Positions 1-5,619 of a stretch of 7,203 bases of DNA are shown here, piece after piece (positions within the stretch are counted from its first letter, which is position 1; the number at the start of each line of letters is the position of its first letter). The stretch spans positions 1 to 7,203 of the forward strand of contig JACPFH010000645.1 in the NCBI GenBank assembly GCA_016183075.1, given 5' to 3'. Position numbers and translations under genes: made by a program. Under the pieces are notes generated by a model. The model made no database searches and was not told the origin of the DNA. It saw nothing but the letters and a program-made list of their open reading frames with translations. The stretch comes from Deltaproteobacteria bacterium. Its GTDB lineage: Bacteria > Desulfobacterota > Binatia > UBA9968.

Positions 1-565
1 GATAATGGTCCATCGGCGGCACCGGAAAATAGCCTTCCTTGTACCTCGGCTTATAAGCCAGATTGGGCTTATCCCCATTGCCGGAATTCCAAAAACCCTC
101 CTCCGAATCAATGTAGTAATAGCCGTAATTATAGCTCTGATCGAAGCGGATGCTATCGAGAATGTAAAACTCGATCTCGGGCCCCCAGTAGCTTATATCG
201 GCAAGTCCCGTGGACTTAAGATACTTCTCCGCCTTCTGCGCCACATAGCGCGGGTCTCTCGTGTAGGCCTCCCCCGTCACCGGATCGCGCACGTTGCAGA
301 TCAAGTTCAGCGTGGGCAGCTCCGTAAACGGGTCCATAAAGGCCGTGTCGGGATCGGGGAACAAAAGCATGTCGGATTCATCGATGGTCTGAAATCCCCG
401 GATGCTCGAGCCGTCAAAGCCGATCCCGTCTTCAAAGAGCGACTCGGAAAACTCGCTCATGGAGATAGAAAAGTGCTGCCACAAGCCCGGCACATCGATG
501 AATCTCAGATCCACGATCTCCGCTTTGTTCTTTTTGGCAAATTCCAGTACTTCCTTGACTTTCAT
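1..565 (-). CDS. glnA: Type I glutamine synthetase, N-terminal part (runs off the left edge)
   Basis: The enzyme makes glutamine from glutamate, ammonia and ATP in the cytoplasm and is the main entry of ammonium into metabolism. The first 188 residues are present; the C-terminal ~60% lies outside the window. Visible family signatures are the N-terminal beta-grasp domain (about 15-100) with FDGSSIRGF at 50-58, containing the Asp and Ser of the ammonium/latch site, then GPEIEFY at 128-134, whose E130 and E132 are the expected metal ligands, and GYFPVPP at 178-184. The ATG (563-565) is preceded by GGAGGAGAGGAG, a strong ribosome binding site. It lies 100 bases downstream of amt on the same strand and is probably cotranscribed with it from the sigma-54 promoter at 2133-2148. 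The adenylylation tyrosine region is not in the window, so that form of regulation cannot be judged. Confidence 0.97.
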   Translation of the reverse strand, partial: MKVKEVLEFAKKNKAEIVDLRFIDVPGLWQHFSISMSEFSESLFEDGIGFDGSSIRGFQTIDESDMLLFPDPDTAFMDPFTELPTLNLICNVRDPVTGEAYTRDPRYVAQKAEKYLKSTGLADISYWGPEIEFYILDSIRFDQSYNYGYYYIDSEEGFWNSGNGDKPNLAYKPRYKEGYFPVPPMDHY

Positions 566-619
566 CTCAAACTCCTCTCCTCCTGTCTTGTCGTCGTTTA
601 CATTAAGTTCCTTGCGAAA

Positions 620-647
620 ATTTTGTTATCACATTCTAGCGCGTCAA
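620..647 (-). promoter_or_regulatory. Possible sigma-70-like promoter for glnA alone
   Basis: On the minus strand a TTGACG (642-647) is followed after 16 bases by CAAAAT (620-625). The -35 matches 5 of 6 consensus bases and the -10 matches 4 of 6. It lies in the amt-glnA gap and would give a leader of about 50 bases containing the strong glnA ribosome binding site. This is a sequence match only. It would let glnA be made when the upstream nitrogen-controlled promoter is silent. Confidence 0.3.
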
Positions 648-665
648 TCTAGCCCCGAGCCGCCT

Positions 666-2060
666 CTACATGGAATAGCCCTTCTCGTTGTGCTGGCTCA
701 AGTCCAGCCCCGTGCGCTCCTCTTCTTCCGACACCCTCAGTCCCATCGTAGCATTGAGAATAGAGAGAATGATCCAGGTACCGACGATCGCGAAAATCCA
801 CGTCGCAACAACGGCCACGAACTGAACCCAAAGCTGTGCCGGGTTGCCAAAGAAAAGGCCATTGTTTCCGGCCGCATTTATGGCCTTGGAAGCGAACAAG
901 CCGGTTGCCAGCGCTCCCCAGGTCCCGCCGATCCCGTGCACTCCCACCACATCAAGGGAGTCGTCGTAGCCCAATTTCGTTTTCAGGTTACACGCGGTCG
1001 AGCACAAGATGCCAGCGCCGATTCCAATAAGAATGGAGGAAATCGGTCCGACAAAACCCGATGCGGGTGTAATGGCGACCAACCCGGCTACGGCTCCGCT
1101 GGCGGCTCCCAAAACCGTTGGCCTGCCTCTGAAGATCCAGTCCATAGCCATCCAGGAGAGGGCAGCCGAAGCCGTCGCCGTATTGGTGGCGACAAAAGCG
1201 CTGGTAGCCAGGCCGTCAGCAGCCAGGGCGCTCCCGGCGTTGAATCCAAACCAACCAACCCACAAAAGCGAGGCGCCAACGACGCTAAAGGGGAGATTAT
1301 GCGGCGGCATCGCTTCCTGCCCATAGCCGGCCCGCTTCCCGAACATAATGGCAGCGACGAGAGCCGATACACCGGAGCTAATGTGAACCACTGTACCGCC
1401 TGCGAAGTCCAGGGCGCCCATCTCTCGCAGCCATCCCTTCACCCCCCAGACCCAGTGGGCAAGAGGATCGTAAATAAAGGTCGCCCACAGCAAGATGAAC
1501 ACGATGAAAGTGCTGAACTTCGCCCGCTCGGCAAACGCGCCCGTAATAAGCGCCGGAGTGATAATGGCAAACATCATCTGGTAGACCATGAAGGTCTGAT
1601 GGGGGATTGTGGCAGCGTAATCGGGATTCGGGTCTGCTCCCACTCCGCTTAAGCCCAACCAGGCAAGACTGCCGATGATTCCTCCTTTGTCGGGACCAAA
1701 GGCCAGGCTGTAACCCCACAGGACCCACTGAACGCTGATCAGGGCGACGATGATAAAGCTATGCATGATGGTGCCCAGCGCATTCTTCCCCCGCACCAGA
1801 CCGCCGTAGAAGAGAAAAAGGCCGGGAATCGTCATCATCAGAACGAGGGCGGCCGATGTGAGCATCCAGGCGGTATCGCCCTTGTCGATCTTGGGCGGGG
1901 CGGGAGCCGCCGGTGGAGTGGGAGCAGGAGGAGCGGGGGCTGGAGCCAACAAAGCCGGGGCCTGAGGCCGTTCTTGAGCCTCGGCTATGGCCGGCAGCGT
2001 AAAAGTAACGGCACAAAAAAAGAACAAGGCGACAGCAGCAAAAGTTTTTTGCGTATCCAA
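666..2060 (-). CDS. amt: Ammonium transporter, Amt/Mep/Rh family
   Basis: This inner-membrane channel takes up ammonium. The 464 residues begin with a signal peptide (hydrophobic core about 7-24, likely cleavage after AIAEA, 24-28), as in E. coli AmtB. An Ala/Pro-rich periplasmic linker (about 33-56) and then about eleven membrane helices follow. The two pore histidines are H226 (in GGTVVHISSG) and H375 (in GVHGIGG). WFGFNAGSA at 270-278 and GAFAERAKF at 174-182 are also family hallmarks. The cytoplasmic tail at 442-464 (VSEEEERTGLDL) is the conserved part that contacts PII proteins in this family. The start is TTG at 2058-2060: no ATG or GTG occurs before M67, and an AGGAGA lies 8 bases upstream. 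No PII gene (glnK/glnB) is adjacent, unlike the common glnK-amtB arrangement. glnA follows in the same direction. Confidence 0.96.
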   Translation of the reverse strand: MDTQKTFAAVALFFFCAVTFTLPAIAEAQERPQAPALLAPAPAPPAPTPPAAPAPPKIDKGDTAWMLTSAALVLMMTIPGLFLFYGGLVRGKNALGTIMHSFIIVALISVQWVLWGYSLAFGPDKGGIIGSLAWLGLSGVGADPNPDYAATIPHQTFMVYQMMFAIITPALITGAFAERAKFSTFIVFILLWATFIYDPLAHWVWGVKGWLREMGALDFAGGTVVHISSGVSALVAAIMFGKRAGYGQEAMPPHNLPFSVVGASLLWVGWFGFNAGSALAADGLATSAFVATNTATASAALSWMAMDWIFRGRPTVLGAASGAVAGLVAITPASGFVGPISSILIGIGAGILCSTACNLKTKLGYDDSLDVVGVHGIGGTWGALATGLFASKAINAAGNNGLFFGNPAQLWVQFVAVVATWIFAIVGTWIILSILNATMGLRVSEEEERTGLDLSQHNEKGYSM

Positions 2061-2068
2061 GGCTTTGT

Positions 2069-2074
2069 TCTCCT
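2069..2074 (-). promoter_or_regulatory. Ribosome binding site that fixes the TTG start of amt
   Basis: AGGAGA on the minus strand lies 8 bases before TTG 2058-2060. It supports TTG as the real start, which gives the complete signal peptide. The next in-frame ATG is codon 67, inside the first core membrane helix. Confidence 0.75.
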
Positions 2075-2132
2075 GTGATAAGAATTATCGGGGCTAACGG
2101 GATTACGCAGCAGCCAAACCCCTCACCCCTGG

Positions 2133-2148
2133 AGCAACCCTCATGCCA
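2133..2148 (-). promoter_or_regulatory. Sigma-54 (RpoN) promoter of amt-glnA
   Basis: The minus strand reads TGGCATGAGGGTTGCT. Against the RpoN consensus TGGCACG-N4-TTGCW, only one position differs (T for C). The essential GG (-24, 2146-2147) and GC (-12, 2134-2135) have the exact required spacing. The predicted transcription start is near 2123, giving a leader of about 62 bases before the amt TTG. Sigma-54 with an NtrC-type activator is the classic control of ammonium transport and glutamine synthetase genes, so site and gene content agree. The activator itself is not in the window. Confidence 0.85.
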
Positions 2149-2233
2149 AAGGCGGGGAAAATTTTTTCGTTAGATTCTATCGAGACTTGCGGGCGCCGCT
2201 CAATGAGGATGCCGTCGCGGCGATGCCTGCGAA

Positions 2234-2249
2234 TTAGGCACACGCCTAA
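2234..2249. repeat. Palindrome upstream of the sigma-54 promoter
   Basis: TTAGGC-ACAC-GCCTAA is a perfect 6-bp inverted repeat. Its centre is about 119 bases upstream of the predicted amt transcription start, within the usual enhancer range for sigma-54 activators. It does not match the enteric NtrC site (TGCACY-N5-GGTGCA). In RNA it would form a 6-bp hairpin with a tetraloop downstream of the glutaredoxin-DinB gene, but no U-run follows. Confidence 0.45.
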
Positions 2250-2253
2250 ATAG

Positions 2254-2277
2254 CGGGCATACTACATAGTGAGCCCG
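2254..2277. repeat. Imperfect 24-bp palindrome between the selenoprotein gene and amt
   Basis: CGGGC (2254-2258) pairs with GCCCG (2273-2277), and ACTA (2261-2264) pairs with TAGT (2267-2270), with one two-base mismatch on each side. It begins 18 bases after the stop codon of the minus-strand gene ending at 2296 and is centred about 143 bases upstream of the predicted amt start. It could be an activator site or a weak transcript-end hairpin. The missing U-tract argues against a standard intrinsic terminator. Confidence 0.4.
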
Positions 2278-2295
2278 TGAGTGGACCGAGCACAG

Positions 2296-3051
2296 CTACC
2301 AGAGACTCTCCGGTAGTCGAATCCCTTTAAAGTCTTCTTCCCCAAGCGGCCGGATGGGCTCGACCCCGATCGCCCGTAGCATCTCGTAGAGCTGCCTCAA
2401 GTGGTGAGCCGTATGGGAAAGCACATGGCGAAGAAGCTCGTGGCCGTTGGTTGCGCCCGCGTACCCTTCGATGGGCCGGTCGAGCAGAGCCTCGGTCAAT
2501 TCCTCGGCTGCCTGGCTCAACCGAATGCGCGTTTGCTCGCCGAACTGAGCCAGAGCGTCCATTGTGGGAAACCGCCCGGCCGCCTCTTCGTAGGTGAATT
2601 TGAAAGAGCCGTCGTATTTCTGGCTCTCTATGGCGTCGAGGACGTGACTCGGGTCAGCCAGGATGTGATAGCAAAAGACCTTGAGCGGCCGATTCCGATC
2701 CGGGGTGTGCCACGAGAGGCGATTCGGGGGAACCTGGAGCGCCGCGCGGATCACCGCCTCGAGGACCTTGTCGAGGGTTGAGAACAACCAGGTGTCGGCG
2801 CGCCCCGCCTCCGTTGCGCCTTCGAGCTTAAACAGCCGAGCGAGCCCCTCGCGGTTGAAGCCGACAACTACCGTCGTTCCGGCTACGGTCACAGGGACTT
2901 TGCGCAGGCCCAGCCTCTCCAGCTCGGCCAACGCTTCCCGGTCGTTCTCCACATCCCTGCCGTCAAACTCGATTCCATGCCGCGAAAGAAACTCTTTCGT
3001 GCTCGCGCAGGTAAATCAGCCGGGGCGGTAGTATACTTTAACCGTTTTCAT
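2296..3051 (-). CDS. Predicted selenoprotein: glutaredoxin-like domain (UxxC) fused to a DinB-like domain
   Basis: The frame runs 251 codons from ATG 3049-3051 with one internal TGA (3016-3018). Residues 1-75 look like a glutaredoxin: a VKVYYRPG strand and turn, then U12-F-T-C15 in place of CxxC, the helix STKEFLSRHGIEF (17-29), the cis-proline segment KVPVTVAG (51-58) and GFNREGLARLF (64-74). Residues ~88-251 resemble the DinB/YfiT-like four-helix bundle, with candidate metal ligands H129, H213 and H217 (the last two in HTAHH). A start at the internal GTG (2952) would remove the active site and half the fold, so it is unlikely. An AGGA 9 bases before the ATG can serve as ribosome binding site. 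The gene follows ispH by 27 bases, probably in one transcript. The substrate is unknown; a thiol or selenol redox role is inferred. The alternative is a nonsense mutation or sequencing error at this codon. Confidence 0.8.
2978..3009 (-). promoter_or_regulatory. Candidate bacterial SECIS stem-loop
   Basis: In the mRNA just after the UGA, CGAAAG (2994-2999) pairs with CUUUCG (2983-2988) around the 5-base loop AGUUU (2989-2993). Outer pairs UGC/GCA and CG/CG with bulges can extend the stem. The loop carries a G at its second position, 24 bases after the UGA. This fits the usual bacterial rule of a short stem-loop inside the coding region with a G among the first loop bases, about 16-37 bases past the UGA. 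Folding was done by eye. Confidence 0.6.
3016..3018 (-). other. In-frame TGA read as selenocysteine (Sec12)
   Basis: This TGA is the only stop between the ATG at 3051 and the end of the gene. It replaces the first cysteine of the glutaredoxin CxxC motif; the second (C15) is kept. Sec at a redox-active Cys position is the normal pattern for bacterial selenoproteins. The frame stays open and clearly glutaredoxin-like on both sides of it, which argues against random decay. Confidence 0.78.
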
Positions 3052-3054
3052 CCT

Positions 3055-3069
3055 CGCTTTTCCTAAGCG
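3055..3069 (-). other. Hairpin presenting the ribosome binding site of the selenoprotein gene
   Basis: CGCTT (3065-3069 as read on the minus strand) and AAGCG (3055-3059) form a 5-bp stem whose loop AGGAA holds the Shine-Dalgarno core. It sits in the 27-base gap between ispH and the glutaredoxin-DinB gene. It may tune translation of the second gene, but a chance stem of this size is possible. Confidence 0.35.
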
Positions 3070-3078
3070 GAGGTGATC

Positions 3079-4008
3079 TTAAGCAACCTCAGCCGGCAAG
3101 GCAAAATGAACGTTTTCCTCGACCAAACTCAACTGCGCGACCTGGGCCCCATGCAGGGCGAAATAGTCCGCGGCCTCTTGAACCAGGCGTTCCGGCACCG
3201 ATGCCCCGGAGGTGATGCCGAGCCGCTCCACCTCCACGAGCCATTGCGGCTCGACCTCACTCATATCATTGACCAGGTAGGCCGGAATTCCCTGGGAGCG
3301 CGCTACGCGGCAAAGCTGGTTGGAGTTTTCGCTGTTCTTCGAGCCGATCACCAGAACCAGATCGACCTCTTTTGCCAGAGCCTTCACCGCGTCCTGACGA
3401 TTTTGCGTCGCATAGCAAATATCTTCCTTGGGCGGGGTGACTATACCGGGAAATCTCTCCCTCAGCGCTTCGATGATCTCCCGGGTGTCATCGACGCTCA
3501 ACGTGGTCTGGGTAAGCACCGCCACTTTTTCCGGGTCCGGCACGCTCACGCGCCGCGCCTCCTCGACGTTGCCTACCACCCGAATCCGCTCCGGCGCCTC
3601 GCCATAGGTGCCGAGGATCTCATCGTGACCTACGTGCCCGACCAGGATAATCCAATAGCCCCGTCCGGCAAACTTCCGCACCTCCCGATGAACTTTATCC
3701 ACCAAGGGGCAGGTCGCGTCGACGAGAAGCTGAAGCCTTTTTTCCCCGGCCTTTTTCCAAACTTCAGGGGAGATTCCGTGGGCACTGAAAATGAGCCGCG
3801 CCCCCGCCGGAACCTCATCGACGGACTGGACGAAGGTCACTCCCCGGCGCGCGAAGTCTTCGACCACGTAGCGGTTGTGAACGATCTCGTGAAAGACGTA
3901 TAGCGGCGGGCCATATTTTTTTAGCGCCCGCTCAACGGTGTCGATAGCCATCTCCACACCGGCGCAAAAACCCCGCGGCTCAGCGAGAATGACTTTTTTT
4001 ACAGCCAT
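3079..4008 (-). CDS. ispH: 4-Hydroxy-3-methylbut-2-enyl diphosphate reductase
   Basis: IspH (LytB) carries out the last step of the MEP isoprenoid pathway, reducing HMBPP to IPP and DMAPP with a cytoplasmic iron-sulfur cluster. Counting from the ATG at 4006-4008 (309 residues, a normal length), the three cluster cysteines are C15 (GFCAGV), C100 (DATCP) and C198 (ICYATQNRQ). Substrate-site histidines are in IVHNRY (H44), SAHG (H77) and GHDEILGT (H128, followed by E130). GSKNSENSNQL (about 222-232) and SGAS near the C-terminus complete the signature. I prefer this ATG to the adjacent TTG (4009-4011) because the only purine-rich stretch, GGAAG, is then better spaced. It is first in a likely two-gene unit with the predicted selenoprotein. 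IspH needs an electron donor, which makes a downstream redox gene notable. Confidence 0.96.
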   Translation of the reverse strand: MAVKKVILAEPRGFCAGVEMAIDTVERALKKYGPPLYVFHEIVHNRYVVEDFARRGVTFVQSVDEVPAGARLIFSAHGISPEVWKKAGEKRLQLLVDATCPLVDKVHREVRKFAGRGYWIILVGHVGHDEILGTYGEAPERIRVVGNVEEARRVSVPDPEKVAVLTQTTLSVDDTREIIEALRERFPGIVTPPKEDICYATQNRQDAVKALAKEVDLVLVIGSKNSENSNQLCRVARSQGIPAYLVNDMSEVEPQWLVEVERLGITSGASVPERLVQEAADYFALHGAQVAQLSLVEENVHFALPAEVA

Positions 4009-4016
4009 CAACTTCC

Positions 4017-4045
4017 ACTCTGAGCGATCGGCAAAACCTTGTCAA
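4017..4045 (-). promoter_or_regulatory. Candidate promoter of ispH
   Basis: A perfect TTGACA (4040-4045, minus strand) is followed after 17 bases by CAGAGT (4017-4022), a weak -10 matching 3 of 6. The -10 ends 8 bases before the ATG, so any leader would be very short. Confidence 0.35.
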
Positions 4046-4095
4046 CCCGAACGGACCCCCACCTTCAAAGCAGGGCAAGCGCCTTTTCCGCCGCG

Positions 4096-4209
4096 ACCTC
4101 GCCCGCCGGTTCCACATACGAACACACCTTCAATCAGGCTGGCACCTTTCCTTACTTCGACGGTCCGATGTGCGGTGCAGGAATGACGGGGGTAATCAAC
4201 GTCCAGTAA
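4096..4209 (+). pseudogene. C-terminal remnant of a cupredoxin (plastocyanin/halocyanin-like) gene
   Basis: The frame ending at TAA 4207-4209 encodes a segment with STYEHTF, QAGTFPYF and GAGMTGVINVQ. This is the ending of small blue-copper proteins, where a loop Y-x-C-x-P-H-...-G-M-x-G supplies the Cys, His and Met copper ligands. Here the loop reads YFDGPMCGAGMTG: the Cys and His positions hold Asp (codon 4159) and Met (codon 4168), and only the final Met remains in place. No start codon or recognisable N-terminal half precedes it; upstream the frame reaches a TGA at 4021-4023 through unrelated sequence next to the ispH promoter. Truncation and loss of ligands both indicate a dead fragment. 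The family call rests on the motif alone. Confidence 0.6.
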
Positions 4210-4242
4210 GAGGCCTCAACGCTGGATCAGCCGCCCGCGACG

Positions 4243-4687
4243 GTGCGTCTCTTGGCCCGAGCGTTCGGGAGCTGTCTCTTTGCCGTGCTCCTTTTCGCGC
4301 CTGCGCTCGGCGCCGCCGTAAGGGCTGACCTCAGAGGGCACCAAGGCGGTCCTGGAGCAGCTGCGGCACATTCGGCGGCTTTTGGAACGGATCCAGCCAT
4401 CTGCCCCGTCCGCGACGGCGTCGACGGGTTCAGGGCGTTTCAGCCCGGTAGTGCCAAGCGGCAACGGGTCCATCGCGACCGTCACCTTCACATGGTCGCC
4501 GTAGCGTCCAGCGTTCAACGCCAGACCCGCGCGGCCGGGGAGAAAACTCCCCAGCCGTCCCGCCAGGGACGCGCTTTGGGCCAATCTACCGGCTAAAAGA
4601 GACACCGAGCTAACCGAACTCAAGGCCCGGCTGGAGAGGATCGAGCAAATGATCGGCTCATACGCGCTTGCTGGGAAGGCGGAATAA
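4243..4687 (+). pseudogene. Degenerate secreted coiled-coil protein (frameshift plus amber stop)
   Basis: From GTG 4243 one frame gives a typical signal peptide (positive MRLLAR, a hydrophobic stretch to APALG, then AAVRA). Near 4325 the sensible reading moves to another frame: SEGTKAVLEQLRHIRRLLER, then a Pro/Ser/Gly-rich part, a TAG at 4502-4504, and, still in that frame, DALWANLPAKRDTELTELKA, a helical LERIEQMIG and a TAA at 4685-4687. A true gene would thus need one frameshift and one nonsense change, so I read it as decayed. No good ribosome binding site is seen. Together with the cupredoxin remnant it fills the gap between ispH and vapB; I see no intact gene in 4210-4786. An overlapping minus-strand frame (4216-4755) lacks family features. 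Confidence 0.3.
4614..4639 (+). repeat. Copy A of a short coding-type repeat (ELKARLER)
   Basis: These 26 bases match 5535-5560 at 23 positions. In the frame encoding ELKARLER all three differences are third-position, synonymous changes (GAA/GAG, AAG/AAA, GAG/GAA). The two copies lie on either side of the toxin-antitoxin pair in the same orientation. Confidence 0.6.
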
Positions 4688-4786
4688 AAAAGAGAGTACG
4701 AGAAAGCCAAAATAGGATGCCGAGCCATTGACTGGCGGGGTGGCGCTTGGAACAACGATGGCGGATGGCTTCTAGGAGGCGCAGCC

Positions 4787-4816
4787 TTGACCTTGGGCGT
4801 GGGCTAAGTGTATGTT
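4787..4816 (+). promoter_or_regulatory. Candidate promoter of vapBC
   Basis: TTGACC (4787-4792) and TATGTT (4811-4816) are spaced by 18 bases; they match the -35 consensus at 5 of 6 and the -10 at 4 of 6. Transcription would begin near 4823, the A of the vapB ATG, and no Shine-Dalgarno precedes that ATG. Confidence 0.45.
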
Positions 4817-4822
4817 AAGTGC

Positions 4823-5056
4823 ATGGCCGTAAAGACGATTACCATTGATATCGAGGCATATGAGTTACTAGCGCGCCAAAAGCGAAATGGCCAATCCTTC
4901 TCTGAGGTCATAAAGGGGCATTTCGGAAGAAGGAAAACCGCCTCTCAACTGCTTCGGGCGCTCCCCTCCTTGACCCTGGATGCTGCCACGCTCAATCAAA
5001 TCGGAAAGCAAGTAACAGAGAGGCGTCGGCACCGCGCCAAGGCCCCACGCTTGTGA
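4823..5056 (+). CDS. vapB: VapB-type antitoxin (COG1753/DUF217-like)
   Basis: This 77-residue protein begins MAVKTITIDIEAYELLARQK, a beta strand followed by a helix as in ribbon-helix-helix DNA-binding antitoxins. A short linker, SFSEVIKGHFGRR (about 25-37), and a basic C-terminal tail that would wrap the toxin follow. Family members neutralise a VapC RNase and repress their own promoter. I choose ATG 4823 rather than the in-frame GTG 4808, because the family begins with a similar Met-x-x-Lys-Thr-Ile and because the predicted -10 box lies between the two. The stop codon overlaps the toxin start by 4 bases (GTGA), so translation is coupled. The family assignment is by pattern, and the toxin next door strongly supports it. 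Confidence 0.82.
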   Translation: MAVKTITIDIEAYELLARQKRNGQSFSEVIKGHFGRRKTASQLLRALPSLTLDAATLNQIGKQVTERRRHRAKAPRL

Positions 5057-5454
5057 GTTTTTTTGACACCTCTTTTTTGATTGATCTTCTCCGCGAGCAG
5101 CGGCGGAATCTCAGCGGTCCCGCTCACCGCAAACTGGAGGCCATGGGGGAAAGCCCGGTTCGGATCAGCGTTTTTGTGGTCTGCGAGCTCGAGGTTGGAG
5201 TGGCCCTATCTCGTGTTCCCGAGGAGACAAAAAGGGTCCATCTGCTTTGCCAACACTTTGAGGTGGTTTACCCCGACGGGCGCTTCGCCGCCGTTTATGG
5301 AACCACGCTGGCTGAAATCAGGAGGCGCGGCCAGTCCGTGTCCACAATGGATCTCCTGGTGGCCACAGTAACTCTGGTCGAAAACGATACTCTGATCACA
5401 CGGAATCTAAAAGACTTCCAGAAAATCCCTGGCTTGCAAGTAGAGAGTTATTGA
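5053..5454 (+). CDS. vapC: VapC-type PIN-domain ribonuclease toxin
   Basis: This 133-residue single-domain PIN protein is of normal VapC length. VapC toxins cut tRNA or rRNA and stop translation when the antitoxin is lost. Acidic active-site residues are in place: D5 in FDTSFLIDLL, E45 in CELEVGV, D100 in STMDLLVA and a final acidic position near D121 in TRNLKDFQKIPGLQV. The start is GTG at 5053-5055, overlapping the antitoxin stop. No separate ribosome binding site is evident, so it probably depends on translation of vapB. The gene looks intact and potentially active. It sits in a stretch of gene remnants, as expected of a mobile or selfishly maintained module. Confidence 0.88.
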   Translation: MSFFDTSFLIDLLREQRRNLSGPAHRKLEAMGESPVRISVFVVCELEVGVALSRVPEETKRVHLLCQHFEVVYPDGRFAAVYGTTLAEIRRRGQSVSTMDLLVATVTLVENDTLITRNLKDFQKIPGLQVESY

Positions 5455-5534
5455 TCAATGCAGCATCGGCTGAGCCAGAAAACTAAACGGAAAAGAAAGG
5501 GGACACCCTGGTTTCTCGTTCAGCGCCGAAAATG

Positions 5535-5560
5535 CCGAGCTCAAAGCCCGGCTGGAAAGG
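5535..5560 (+). repeat. Copy B of the ELKARLER coding-type repeat
   Basis: This copy lies in the 165-base gap between vapC and the glycosyltransferase gene and matches 4614-4639 at 23 of 26 bases, with synonymous differences only. Its frame reads FSAENAELKARLER and then loses resemblance to copy A. No start or intact gene is associated; it seems to be a gene fragment. The rest of the gap shows nothing recognisable. Confidence 0.55.
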
Positions 5561-5619
5561 CCCTTATTCGGTCAAATGCAAGCCGGGCGGTTCACCGCCA
5601 GCGAGTCTGACAACACCGT

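Noticed and set aside
402..1652. Long plus-strand open frame (416 codons)
   Set aside because: It is antisense to glnA and amt, whose motifs are unmistakable, and its product is low-complexity without family features.
2191..2250. Enteric-type NtrC site upstream of amt
   Set aside because: No TGCACY-N5-GGTGCA match could be found.
2234..2277. Tandem hairpins as a standard intrinsic terminator
   Set aside because: Neither stem is followed by a U-run on either strand.
2296..2952. DinB-like gene starting at the internal GTG 2950-2952
   Set aside because: This start cuts through a glutaredoxin fold, leaving out its first strand and active site; no good ribosome binding site precedes it.
3016..3018. 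TGA as a simple nonsense mutation or sequencing error
   Set aside because: Not excluded, but a single stop falling exactly on the redox Cys with the partner Cys kept and a SECIS-like stem after it is better explained by Sec.
3068..3903. Plus-strand frame preceded by an ideal GGAGGTGATC Shine-Dalgarno-like stretch
   Set aside because: It is the complement of the ispH gene; the stretch spans the ispH stop end and the frame has no domain.
4216..4755. Minus-strand frame of 179 codons
   Set aside because: Composition is Ser/Arg-rich with no recognisable domain; the opposite strand shows more coding-like segments.
5497..5516. AAAGGGGACACCCTGG resembling GGGGACA-type sequences found near some transposase genes
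   Set aside because: Only one copy is present, without inverted partner or transposase.
5458..5610. Small basic 50-codon frame after vapC
   Set aside because: No ribosome binding site or family; it overlaps the ELKARLER remnant in a different frame.
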